A DNA stretch of 64,000 nucleotides from contig CACKPV010000002.1 of NCBI GenBank assembly GCA_902602185.1, forward strand, positions 274,506 to 338,505, written 5' to 3'. The notes beneath the pieces were generated by a model. The model searched no databases and was not told the origin of the DNA. It was given only the letters and a program-made list of their open reading frames with translations. This DNA is from an uncultured SAR86 cluster bacterium (GTDB lineage: Bacteria; Pseudomonadota; Gammaproteobacteria; Magnimaribacterales; D2472). The position numbers and the translations under genes are program-made. Positions 44,631 to 52,901 of this stretch are shown in pieces; within the stretch, counting starts at the first letter, position 1, and each line of letters opens with the position of its first letter.

Positions 44631-45266
44631 CTAATCAGAAAATATCTCATTAGGTTTGTTAATAGAAAATATTCCATTATCTATTACTCCCGGTATTGCA
44701 TTAATTTTAATTTCTAATTCTTTTGGGTTACTAATATCTAATTCTCTGACATCAATTATTTGATTCCCAAGATCTGTTATGAAATTTTGCCTAAACTCTG
44801 GCAAACCTCCCATACCAACAATACGTCTTGAAACATAACTTCTTGCAACTTTTGCTACCTCGATTGGAAGTGGAAATTGACCCAACTGATCTACAAATTT
44901 TGATTGATCAGCAATACAAATAAATGATTCGGATGCAGCTGCAACAATCTTTTCCCTTGTATGTGCTCCACCACCACCTTTAATTAAATCTTTTTCCATG
45001 GAGACCTCATCTGCTCCATCTATATAAAAAGAGACTGAGTTAACATCATTTAACTCAAATTCTTCAATATCATAATTTGCGATCAAATCTGAACTAGCTT
45101 TGGAACTCGAAACAACTCCCTTAAATGTATTTTTATGAGTTGCCAAGAGTTCGATAAAACAATTAACTGTGGACCCAGTTCCAATACCAAGCACTGTCTG
45201 CTGAGTTATTTTTGGCAAAATAAAGTCCAAAGCTTTTTGAGATGCTCTTATCTTTGCTTCGCTCAT
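44631..45266 (-). CDS. rpiA: Ribose-5-phosphate isomerase A
   Basis: 211 residues starting at ATG 45266 (MSEAKIRASQKALDF); the 74 extra residues in the ORF track are antisense to ilvA. Family motifs: LGIGTGSTVNCFIELL, SSSKASSDL, DGADEVSMEKDLIKGGGGAH and the catalytic block EKIVAAAS. It interconverts ribose-5-P and ribulose-5-P and works with tkt in the pentose pathway. A -10-like TATTAT lies 7 nt before the ATG, so the mRNA may be leaderless. Confidence 0.95.
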   Translation of the reverse strand: MSEAKIRASQKALDFILPKITQQTVLGIGTGSTVNCFIELLATHKNTFKGVVSSSKASSDLIANYDIEEFELNDVNSVSFYIDGADEVSMEKDLIKGGGGAHTREKIVAAASESFICIADQSKFVDQLGQFPLPIEVAKVARSYVSRRIVGMGGLPEFRQNFITDLGNQIIDVRELDISNPKELEIKINAIPGVIDNGIFSINKPNEIFSD

Positions 45267-45271
45267 GAGTT

Positions 45272-45294
45272 TATAATACTGTATTCTCCGGAGA
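45272..45294. promoter_or_regulatory. Bidirectional -10 and palindrome between rpiA and ilvA
   Basis: TATAATA at 45272-45278 reads TATAAT on the plus strand (ilvA) and TATTAT on the minus strand (rpiA). Next to it is a perfect 10-bp palindrome TCTCCGGAGA (45285-45294), whose right half GGAG is the Shine-Dalgarno of ilvA. The ilvA leader would be about 17 nt; rpiA would be leaderless. No good -35 on either side. The palindrome may be an operator. Confidence 0.4.
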
Positions 45295-45300
45295 TATACA

Positions 45301-46839
45301 TTGAGAATTAAAAACAATAAATCTAAACACTTCACAAAATCAAAGAAATATATTTCTTTGATTGAAAAGTCTTTCGTGTATGAAGTTGCTTCGGTGACAC
45401 CGATTACAGAAGCCATAAATCTTTCAAAAAAAACTGGGAACAAAGTTTGTTTGAAAAGAGAAGATTTGCAGCCAATATTTTCTTTCAAAAATAGAGGGTC
45501 CTACAACAAAATAAAGCATTTAAATAATACTGAAAAGGAAAAAGGAGTTATAGCAGCTTCTGCAGGTAATCATGCCCAAGGTGTAGCAAGTGCTTGCCAG
45601 AAATTGAAAATAAAATGCTTAATCGTTATGCCCGAGACAACTCCTGAGATAAAAATTAAAGCTGTAAAAGGTTTTAAAGCAAGCGTAATTTTACATGGAG
45701 ATAATTACGATCAAGCACTAGCTCATGCAAAGAAACTATGCAAAAAGGAGAATAGAACCTTTATTGATCCCTTCGATGACCCATACACAATTGCAGGCCA
45801 GGGCACGGTAGGCAAAGAAATTCTAGATTCAGGAATGGATTTTGATGCAATTTTCGTTCCAGTGGGTGGAGGTGGACTACTTGCGGGTATTTCTGCATGG
45901 ATTTCACAAAAAAATAAAAAAACAAAAATATTTGGAGTTGAGGTTGATGATTCAGCTTGCCTAGCTGCAGCAATGCAAGCAGGAAAGAGAGTTAGATTAA
46001 AAAGCATTGGTATATTTGCAGATGGTGTAGCTGTAGCACAGGTTGGGAAGCACAATCTTGAAGTTATAAAAGAGTGTGTAGATGAGGTCATAACAGTTTC
46101 CATAGATGAAGTTTGTGCAGGAGTGAAAGATATTTTTGAGGATACAAGGGTTTTATCCGAGCCTGCTGGTGCAGTTGCAGTTGCAGGACTAAAAAAATAT
46201 GCTGTAAGGACAAAGAAGAAAAACTTATTAGCAATAAGCAGTGGAGCTAATCTAAATTTTGACAGGATAAGTTATATTGCTGAAAGGTCAGAACTTGGTG
46301 AGGAGTCCGAAAAAATTTTAAGCATACAGATTCCTGAAAAAAGTGGGAGCTTTCTCAGACTTTGTAAGATTTTTGGAAAGTCTCAAATTACAGAATTCAA
46401 TTATAGGATGTCAGATAGCACAATAGCTCAAGTTTTAGTTGGGATAAAGATTAAAGATTTAAAGACATTTACTGGTTTGAAAGAAAGGCTTACTTCGAAA
46501 AAATTTAATTTTAAAGATCTAACTAAAAATGATATTTCAAATGATCATTTGAGATACATGGTTGGAGGTCGCAAGATTTCAACAAATAATGAAAGACTAT
46601 TCAGAGGGGAATTTCCTGAACGACCTGGAGCACTCCTAGATTTCCTTGAGAGTCTTGGAAATAAATGGAACATCTCACTTTTTCATTATCGAAATTTAGG
46701 ATCAGCATTTGGTAAAGTTCTCGTTGGAATAGAGGATAACTCTGCAAATAACAAAAAACTTTTAAAACATTTACACAAAACCGGCTATAACTTCTCAGAA
46801 GAAACAAATAACATTGCCTATAAGCAATATTTAAAATAA
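45301..46839 (+). CDS. ilvA: Threonine dehydratase (biosynthetic)
   Basis: A 512-residue PLP enzyme making 2-oxobutanoate for isoleucine synthesis. The PLP Lys is Lys63 in SFKNRGSYNK; other motifs are SAGNHAQGVA and VGGGGLLAG. Two C-terminal ACT-like regulatory domains (from about 330; EKSGSFLRLCKIFG and ERPGALLDFLE) mark the isoleucine-inhibited form. The start is TTG 45301, with GGAG 7 nt upstream inside a palindrome. It is divergent from rpiA, as in E. coli-like neighbourhoods, and its stop abuts the next opposing gene. Confidence 0.95.
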   Translation: MRIKNNKSKHFTKSKKYISLIEKSFVYEVASVTPITEAINLSKKTGNKVCLKREDLQPIFSFKNRGSYNKIKHLNNTEKEKGVIAASAGNHAQGVASACQKLKIKCLIVMPETTPEIKIKAVKGFKASVILHGDNYDQALAHAKKLCKKENRTFIDPFDDPYTIAGQGTVGKEILDSGMDFDAIFVPVGGGGLLAGISAWISQKNKKTKIFGVEVDDSACLAAAMQAGKRVRLKSIGIFADGVAVAQVGKHNLEVIKECVDEVITVSIDEVCAGVKDIFEDTRVLSEPAGAVAVAGLKKYAVRTKKKNLLAISSGANLNFDRISYIAERSELGEESEKILSIQIPEKSGSFLRLCKIFGKSQITEFNYRMSDSTIAQVLVGIKIKDLKTFTGLKERLTSKKFNFKDLTKNDISNDHLRYMVGGRKISTNNERLFRGEFPERPGALLDFLESLGNKWNISLFHYRNLGSAFGKVLVGIEDNSANNKKLLKHLHKTGYNFSEETNNIAYKQYLK

Positions 46840-49113
46840 CTAGAATTTCAAACGAATTTTTGCAGTCAGTATTTCATTCCCAGGATTTTTCCAGGAAGAC
46901 TCTAGTAAACTATCAAAATTACTAAGATCATCATTTGTAAAAAAACTATCTGCACGTGTGTAAACTAAGTAAAAGTAGGACAGTGGGGCAAACTCATATC
47001 TGTACCTAATTTGTAAAGAATTTTCAGATAAGCTAAATGGTTGTAATTCAAAATCAGAAACAAAGATCTCTCCAGTATTTTGTGCTTCAAGAGAAATAGG
47101 GTTATTTGCTTTTATCATGATTATTTGATTTTTTAACCTTAATTCATGTTTATTACCTCTCAAAAAGGTCATTGTAAAATCTAAATTTCTTTGTGATTTT
47201 GTAAAAGCTCCCAACCTGTTAGTCTCAACCCATTTGAGCCATTCTTGCTCTTTAATCTTTTTTGAACCCAGATATAACTGGAATTCTTCATTAGGAAAAT
47301 AACTTACTCCAAATCGGTATGTGTTTCGTTTATTGCCATCAGAGTCCCAAGTTGGATATGCTCCAGTTCTTGAATATCCGATATCTCCACCAAAAGACCA
47401 TTTTTTATAGCGGGGGGAATCAAAATCAAGATTTATAGTCTTTTCATTCATTACATTTATGTATGGAGCAACTTCATTCTTCCTAGTAAATGTGGAATTT
47501 TTCCCTTCATTTTTAATCGACATTGATACTTCAATACTTGCATTTGATTTTAACCACAACTCAGTTCTAGTCCATAAACCCCTTGGTGATTTTTTGCCAT
47601 CTGTTGTCATGGATTGAAAAATACTAATGTGCGATTGTCTGCTCTTGAAGAGGGACTCAATAGGAAAGGAATTCCTATCAAACTCAAATCTATTGTAAGC
47701 TTTTATTTCATCATTTCTTTGCAGATATCCCATATCATTTAGATCGAGCTTTTTATCAAAATATTGGAAACCAAATGTATTTTCATACTCAATTTTAGGG
47801 AAATATTTAATATCGAATCGAAGACCGTTACCTGAACCATTTGCAGTTTTTGAATTGAGAATTGCACCTGAAATTTTTGTTTTATTTATTGCTGTATTTT
47901 CAATATCAAGAGCAATGACATCAGCTTCATTACCAACGAAATTGTTAACTGTTCGGGTTGATAATAGTCCAACTTTATTTACAGGGTTGTTTGATCTAAT
48001 TCGGAACGCATAAAAGTCTCTACCTTTTGTAAAAGGTGAGTCACTTTCACTAGCACTTAAAAACCCGTAATCAAAATTTTTCTGTTGCGATGTATGTCGG
48101 AGTGCTAAATCCAATTCACTATATTCTTGTTGCGAGCTATTACATAAGTCTTCATCATAAGTGCTTTCACATTGATAAGTTGGTTTGGAACCAATTCTTC
48201 GAGTATTAATAACATAAAAATCATCTCTGCCTCCTCTTACTTCAAATAAAGTTTGATTCTCTGTAAAGAATGCACGTTTTTCAGAAAAGAAAGTCTCAAT
48301 AGCACTAAAGTTAATAACTACTTCATCAGTTTCAACCTGACCAAAATCAGGGTTTATTGCTAAGTTGGTTTGATTCCCATCACCTCTGTTTAAAAAAATA
48401 TCAACACCAACTTTCTCAATTTTTTGTTTAGCAGCAAAGTCCTCAGACAATGTTATGTAAGGAAAAAAACTATTTTTTCTTACTGAATAATTATCGATTT
48501 CTAGTGATGGTAAATCATAAATAAAAGTATTTCTCATATAGTTTGTTTTGGCAGTGGCAAAAGAACTCTGTTCTTGTGCATACCACCTCCATGCGATAAA
48601 TCCAATCTTCCTTCTATCACTTTCAACCGACTGCATAGGTGCAATACTCCATGGGATAAAGATTTCAGTAGTCCAAAAATCGTTATTTCGACTGGTAGCA
48701 CTCAACCAATCCCCATCCCAATCTGTATTCTCTCTGTTCCCACTTCGATAGGTAGCATCTGAAATGGAGCCACCCAAAGATACAGTAAATCCGTATGCAA
48801 CTTTGCTATTCCCATCAAAATCGATAGTTACACCATTTTTATCTCCTCTATCATCCCAGTTATCTCTAATGTGATTCTTTTGACGAATTGTTTGTTGATC
48901 TTGTTCATTTATAAATCCAACATAAATTCCTTCAGCATTACTAAAAATTTTAACTGTTGTTTTGAGCTTAGGGTCTTCAAAATTAAAAGGAACAATAGTT
49001 GTAAACTCTTCTAAAACAGTAGCTTTTTGCCACTCCTTTTCATCAAGATTCCCATCAATCACCATGGAGGAAAGGGGTCCTATAAAGGCTAATAAAAATA
49101 GTTTCTTAAAAAT
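46840..49113 (-). CDS. CBM9/DUF5916-type outer-membrane protein
   Basis: About 757 residues: signal peptide (FKKLFLLAFIGPLSS), an N-terminal CBM9-like sugar-binding domain (VIDGNLDEKEWQKA, WDDRGDKNGVTIDFDG, TEIFIPW), then a long Asn/aromatic-rich region ending in F with alternating strands (LSENSLQIRYRYEFAPLSYF), as in outer-membrane barrels. The ORF track starts at TTG 49146 without a Shine-Dalgarno site. A strong GGGAGG is instead placed 5 nt before an in-frame ATT at 49113, just where the signal peptide begins. Function unknown; carbohydrate-related uptake or sensing is possible. Confidence 0.78.
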   Translation of the reverse strand: MFKKLFLLAFIGPLSSMVIDGNLDEKEWQKATVLEEFTTIVPFNFEDPKLKTTVKIFSNAEGIYVGFINEQDQQTIRQKNHIRDNWDDRGDKNGVTIDFDGNSKVAYGFTVSLGGSISDATYRSGNRENTDWDGDWLSATSRNNDFWTTEIFIPWSIAPMQSVESDRRKIGFIAWRWYAQEQSSFATAKTNYMRNTFIYDLPSLEIDNYSVRKNSFFPYITLSEDFAAKQKIEKVGVDIFLNRGDGNQTNLAINPDFGQVETDEVVINFSAIETFFSEKRAFFTENQTLFEVRGGRDDFYVINTRRIGSKPTYQCESTYDEDLCNSSQQEYSELDLALRHTSQQKNFDYGFLSASESDSPFTKGRDFYAFRIRSNNPVNKVGLLSTRTVNNFVGNEADVIALDIENTAINKTKISGAILNSKTANGSGNGLRFDIKYFPKIEYENTFGFQYFDKKLDLNDMGYLQRNDEIKAYNRFEFDRNSFPIESLFKSRQSHISIFQSMTTDGKKSPRGLWTRTELWLKSNASIEVSMSIKNEGKNSTFTRKNEVAPYINVMNEKTINLDFDSPRYKKWSFGGDIGYSRTGAYPTWDSDGNKRNTYRFGVSYFPNEEFQLYLGSKKIKEQEWLKWVETNRLGAFTKSQRNLDFTMTFLRGNKHELRLKNQIIMIKANNPISLEAQNTGEIFVSDFELQPFSLSENSLQIRYRYEFAPLSYFYLVYTRADSFFTNDDLSNFDSLLESSWKNPGNEILTAKIRLKF

Positions 49114-49666
49114 GCTGACCTCCCAATTCAGTAAAGACTGTATCAAATTTTAAGTCATGATTTTCTGCAAAGTTTTCTGAAGTTAATTGAAAAGCATAAC
49201 CTAACCCTATTATAGTTTTTTTTGGATTATTATTTTTAAAATTACAAAGGAGTTTGTCGAAGTAGCCATTACCAAACCCTAATCTGTAACCTTTTGAATC
49301 AACACCAACAAGAGGCAAAATTACAAGATCAAAGTAATTCAGGCTCATAGCATAATGTGTATTTTCAACAACAAAAGACTTGGCTTCAGAATTATCTTTT
49401 TTCACTTTCTTTATGAAGACCTGATTAACATTCCCAACTTCTTGCTTTGCAAGAAATATATTTAAACCCTTTTTAAGCATAGATACGATCAGTTTTTCAG
49501 TATTGATTTCGTTGTTAATTTGAAGATATGTAAGAATATTTTTATGGTGGTTTAATTCAAGAAAATTAAAACAAAATTCATTGACTTTGTTTGAGCAATC
49601 AATAACTTCATCGGGAGAAAGAGCTTGCCTCCGCTCAATGAGTGATATACGTAATTTGTTTTTCAC
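49106..49666 (-). CDS. ygfA: 5-formyltetrahydrofolate cyclo-ligase
   Basis: A 186-residue ATP-dependent enzyme returning 5-formyl-THF to the folate pool. It has an N-terminal KNKLRISLIERRQAL with the substrate Arg/Lys, LVILPLVGVDSKGYRLGFGN (the conserved DxxGxRLGxGxGyYD region) and GLGYAFQ. ATG 49702 (ORF track) lies inside the 6S RNA closing stem, so GTG 49666 is a better start; Met7 (49684) is a third option. The position next to 6S RNA and zapA is the classic ssrS-ygfA pair. It overlaps the DUF5916 gene by 8 nt. Confidence 0.9.
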   Translation of the reverse strand: MKNKLRISLIERRQALSPDEVIDCSNKVNEFCFNFLELNHHKNILTYLQINNEINTEKLIVSMLKKGLNIFLAKQEVGNVNQVFIKKVKKDNSEAKSFVVENTHYAMSLNYFDLVILPLVGVDSKGYRLGFGNGYFDKLLCNFKNNNPKKTIIGLGYAFQLTSENFAENHDLKFDTVFTELGGQHF

Positions 49667-49685
49667 ATTTATGCTCGGAGGCATG

Positions 49686-49853
49686 AACCAATTCACCGTC
49701 ATATGTAATCCCTGAACCCGATGTCCAGGTGGTGAATATCATGTTAAATCAGGCTTCTCTTTGTAGATAATGCACAACATTAACAGAGGAAAATCACCTT
49801 CAGTTTAATTATAGGTTCAAAAATAACTTACATATTAACGAATGAACCAGAAT
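49686..49853 (-). ncRNA. ssrS: 6S RNA
   Basis: About 168 nt between zapA and ygfA, the normal gammaproteobacterial location. Conserved pieces match E. coli 6S: GAGAAGCC, ATTCACC, GGGTTCAGGGATTACA. The 3' hairpin CCTGGAC/GTTCAGG is perfect. The 5' segment TTCATTCGTTAATATGTAA pairs with the 3' segment TTACATATGACGGTGAA (8-bp core plus ACG and TGAA), forming the long closing stem. 6S RNA binds the sigma-70 holoenzyme and represses promoters in stationary phase. Ends are approximate (plus or minus 5 nt). Confidence 0.88.
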
Positions 49854-49860
49854 ACTCGAT

Positions 49861-49889
49861 AGTATAAGATAATTACTTAGAAAGTCGAA
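49861..49889 (-). promoter_or_regulatory. Promoter of 6S RNA
   Basis: On the minus strand, -10 TATACT (49866-49861) is 8 nt before the predicted 5' end of 6S RNA. The 17-nt-spaced upstream hexamer TTCGAC (49889-49884) is only weakly like -35 and abuts the zapA stop. The start was placed from the closing stem of the RNA. Confidence 0.45.
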
Positions 49890-50156
49890 CTAAGTTTGTA
49901 AAGCACGATCAATTTTTTCAATTAAGCTCAGAACTTCTTCTGTTGATGGGATGTCATTACTTTCATCATTCACTAACTGGTTATTGGCTAGACTTAATCC
50001 AGCTAAAATTAATCCATTTTCTTTATCTTTGATGTTGCTTAGTTCTGAATTTAATAATTCAGCTGCAGCTAAAAGCTGTTGCTTTTCATCTGCTGGACAT
50101 GCAAGAGTTATGTCTCTCCCAAAAACCCTCAAGGAAACTTTTTCGATATCACTCAT
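49890..50156 (-). CDS. zapA: Cell division protein ZapA
   Basis: An 88-residue protein that bundles FtsZ. The N-terminal SLRVFGRDITLACPADEKQQ and the helical region LLNSELSNIKDKENGLILAG match ZapA, with the usual C-terminal coiled coil. It overlaps the ZapB-like gene by 8 nt and is followed by 6S RNA and ygfA, a conserved cluster. Confidence 0.92.
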   Translation of the reverse strand: MSDIEKVSLRVFGRDITLACPADEKQQLLAAAELLNSELSNIKDKENGLILAGLSLANNQLVNDESNDIPSTEEVLSLIEKIDRALQT

Positions 50157-50346
50157 GAGGATCTTGTTTTAATTTTTTGAGACTATTTTCTAAATCTTTA
50201 ATTCTTCGAAGATTATCTGCTTTATTGGATTTCCACTCCCTTTCTTTTTTGATATATAAATCAATAATACCTTTTTGGTCTGAATACTTTTGGATAAGAG
50301 AATTAATTTTTTGGTTGAGTTTTTCAAAAGCCTCGGTATTATTCAT
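50149..50346 (-). CDS. TIGR02449-type ZapB-like coiled-coil protein
   Basis: 65 residues from ATG 50346 (MNNTEAFEKLNQKINSLIQK); the 27-residue extension in the ORF track reads into the pepP promoter region. The whole protein is a heptad-rich coiled coil (KIDLY-like IDLYIKKEREWKSN). The TIGR02449 family upstream of zapA is a short ZapB-like division protein and fits here. It overlaps zapA by 8 nt. Confidence 0.8.
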   Translation of the reverse strand: MNNTEAFEKLNQKINSLIQKYSDQKGIIDLYIKKEREWKSNKADNLRRIKDLENSLKKLKQDPHE

Positions 50347-50400
50347 GACTTTAATTATGAATATAAAACCTAAAACTGACAAGTAAGCATTTAAGATATA

Positions 50401-51699
50401 ATGATTGGTATGTATAGAAAAAGACAAGAAAAGTTAATAAGTTCTCTTCCTGATAATAGTGTTTTGATTATTCCAGGTGCATGTCTGCGTTTACGAAGTC
50501 AAGATACGCATTTTCCTTTTCGGCAAGATAGTAATTTTTACTATTTATCAGGATTCAATGAGCCAGATTCTACACTGATGATTCGTAAAGATAAAAATAA
50601 AATCGAATCTATTATTTTTGTTCCAAAGAAAGACAAAGTAAAAGAAATTTGGGATGGTTATCGAGCAGGACCTGAAGGAGCTAAGAAAGATTATGGATTC
50701 GACAAAGCTTTTGATAATGATCAGATTGATACCATATTGCCAGAATTCCTGCTGAACAAAAATAAAGTCTATTATCCTTTTGGGAATAATGATGGTTTTG
50801 ATAAGAAAGTTGTTGATTGGACACATGCTGCCAATAATCAAGATCGACATTCTGGCAAAATTGATATTGCAGATGCAAATTCTATATTAGGTTCAAATAG
50901 ATTAATAAAAGCTTTTGCAGAGATAGAAGTTATCAGACAAGCTTGCTCAATCTCTGCTTCAGCTCACTCCGCAGCAATGCAATTTGTAAAGCCAGGGCTT
51001 AACGAATCAGATGTTGAAGCCTATTACATGTATGAATTTGCAAAGCGTGGTGGACGATATGCAGCTTACAATCCGATTGTTGCAGGTGGTGTAAATGCAT
51101 GTGTGCTGCACTACAACGATAATAACTGTATGTTAAATGATGGAGACTTAATACTAGTTGATGCTGGGTGTGAATTTAATATGTATGCCTCTGACATTAC
51201 AAGAACGTATCCAATTAATGGTAAGTTTTCAAAAGAGCAATTAGCAGTTTATGAGATTGTGCTTGCTGCACAGCAAGCGTCTATTGAGGCTGTAAGGCCC
51301 GGAAATTCTGTAATTGAACCTCAAAAAGTTTCTGAGAAAATCATAACGCAGGGATTAATTGATATAGGCATACTTGATGGAGAAATTTCTGAATTAATTG
51401 AAATTGGTGCTTTCAGAGAATATTACATGCATAAAGTTGGACATTGGATGGGAATGGATGTTCATGATGTCGGTCCATATATGCAGAATGATAATTACTT
51501 AGAATTTTCAGAGGGGATGATTACCACCATTGAACCTGGAATATATATCAATAATAAAAGTAATGCTGATGCAAAATGGCATGGCATTGGTATAAGGATT
51601 GAAGATGATATTTTAGTTACTAAAAATGATAATGAAAACCTTACATCAGCTGTTCCAACAGACCCAAACGAAATTGAATCTTTAATGAATTCATCTTGA
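50401..51699 (+). CDS. pepP: Xaa-Pro aminopeptidase
   Basis: A 432-residue dimanganese peptidase that removes N-terminal residues before proline. Metal and catalytic blocks: VDAGCEFNMYASDITRTYPI, HKVGHWMGMDVHDVG, TIEPGIYI and GIRIEDD. A TATAAT overlaps ATG 50401 (50397-50402), so ATG 50410 may be the true start of a leaderless mRNA. It is divergent from the zapA cluster and its TGA overlaps the ubiH start. Confidence 0.94.
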   Translation: MIGMYRKRQEKLISSLPDNSVLIIPGACLRLRSQDTHFPFRQDSNFYYLSGFNEPDSTLMIRKDKNKIESIIFVPKKDKVKEIWDGYRAGPEGAKKDYGFDKAFDNDQIDTILPEFLLNKNKVYYPFGNNDGFDKKVVDWTHAANNQDRHSGKIDIADANSILGSNRLIKAFAEIEVIRQACSISASAHSAAMQFVKPGLNESDVEAYYMYEFAKRGGRYAAYNPIVAGGVNACVLHYNDNNCMLNDGDLILVDAGCEFNMYASDITRTYPINGKFSKEQLAVYEIVLAAQQASIEAVRPGNSVIEPQKVSEKIITQGLIDIGILDGEISELIEIGAFREYYMHKVGHWMGMDVHDVGPYMQNDNYLEFSEGMITTIEPGIYINNKSNADAKWHGIGIRIEDDILVTKNDNENLTSAVPTDPNEIESLMNSS

Positions 51700-52901
51700 A
51701 GGAATTTAATAACACTGATATTTTAATTTTTGGTGGTGGCATTCTTGGCTGTTATCTTGGAGCAAAACTTCAAGAATCAGGATATAAAACTCTTATTGTC
51801 GAAAAAAATTCTGGTGAGATCCATGAGTCTCCAAGAACAGTTACTTTGAATAATTTTTCAAAGAATTTACTTATTGATTTTGACTCTACAATTTTTAACT
51901 TAGTTGAAAAACACTCAGTCCAGCAAATGAAAGTTTTTGATTTTGAAGGGACAGGAAAAATACTTTTCGACTGCATTGATGCTAATTTAAAACAATTAAA
52001 TTACGTTATCTCGCATGCAGATTTATTATCCTCACTCAGGAAAAAGGCACATGATTTAATTCTTTTTGAAAACTCCATCCAAAAACTCAATGAAAAGAAT
52101 GATGCGATTGAAGTCCAACTTTCCTCAGATGAATTAATTAGAGCTAAACTAATCATTTCATGTGAAAGCAATAATTTAAAGCTTTTGAAATTCTCTGGCC
52201 TTAATCTTAGAAAACGAGAGTATGAGCAGACTGCTCTAGTTGGATTGGTAGAATCATCTTGTCCTCAAGCAGATCAGACTGCTCATCAAATTTTCTCTGA
52301 CTTTGGCATACTTGCACTTATGCCATTTAGGAAATCTCAAAACCGAAATAAGTTCATTTGTTCAATGGTATGGTCTATACCTAACAACCTCATTAAAGAT
52401 TTTGCAACTGGTGAAGAATTTGTGGATAAATTTCTTCCTGCTATGGAAGAAAAACTGAGTTTTGATATAAAGTTGCTTTCAAAGAGTGGATTACAAAGTT
52501 ACAGTCTATATGCTCATCATGCACAAAATTACTTTGATCACTCCACTTTATTGATTGGAGATGCTGCTCATGCAATTCATCCTCTAGCAGGGCAGGGCAT
52601 AAACTTAGGATTTGCAGACATTGACTCACTGCTTTATCAATTAATCAATAAGGATGATTTTATTGATGCATCTAAATTAAAAATTTTGATGAAGAATTTC
52701 TCAAGAGAGAGACATTTACAAAATGAAATAATGCTTCAATCAATGAATGCTTTTGTTAGCATATTCGAGTCTAAGAATTTATATACTAAATTTTTAAGAA
52801 ATTTTGGGCTTAAACAAGTTAACAAGAAAAAATTTCTTAAAAACTTTTTTGTTGAGCAAGCCTCAGGGCCTAATAAGTTTTTGAATAAACTATTTAGATG
52901 A
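51696..52901 (+). CDS. ubiH: UbiH/VisC-type FAD monooxygenase
   Basis: A 401-residue flavin hydroxylase for ubiquinone ring hydroxylation. FAD motifs: ILIFGGGILGCYLGAKL at the N-terminus and the GD block GDAAHAIHPLAGQGINLGFA. The start is TTG 51696, overlapping the pepP TGA. In gammaproteobacteria pepP-ubiH-ubiI are adjacent; only one hydroxylase gene is here, so UbiH versus UbiI cannot be told apart by eye. UbiH is chosen from position after pepP. Confidence 0.82.
   Translation: MKEFNNTDILIFGGGILGCYLGAKLQESGYKTLIVEKNSGEIHESPRTVTLNNFSKNLLIDFDSTIFNLVEKHSVQQMKVFDFEGTGKILFDCIDANLKQLNYVISHADLLSSLRKKAHDLILFENSIQKLNEKNDAIEVQLSSDELIRAKLIISCESNNLKLLKFSGLNLRKREYEQTALVGLVESSCPQADQTAHQIFSDFGILALMPFRKSQNRNKFICSMVWSIPNNLIKDFATGEEFVDKFLPAMEEKLSFDIKLLSKSGLQSYSLYAHHAQNYFDHSTLLIGDAAHAIHPLAGQGINLGFADIDSLLYQLINKDDFIDASKLKILMKNFSRERHLQNEIMLQSMNAFVSIFESKNLYTKFLRNFGLKQVNKKKFLKNFFVEQASGPNKFLNKLFR

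Noticed and set aside
45267-45488. 74-residue N-terminal extension of rpiA in the ORF track
   Set aside because: It is antisense to ilvA, low in similarity to any rpiA, and the family start MSEAKIRASQKAL is at 45266.
45723-46103. 126-aa minus-strand ORF
   Set aside because: It lies inside ilvA and has the Ser/Pro/Thr-rich composition typical of antisense frames.
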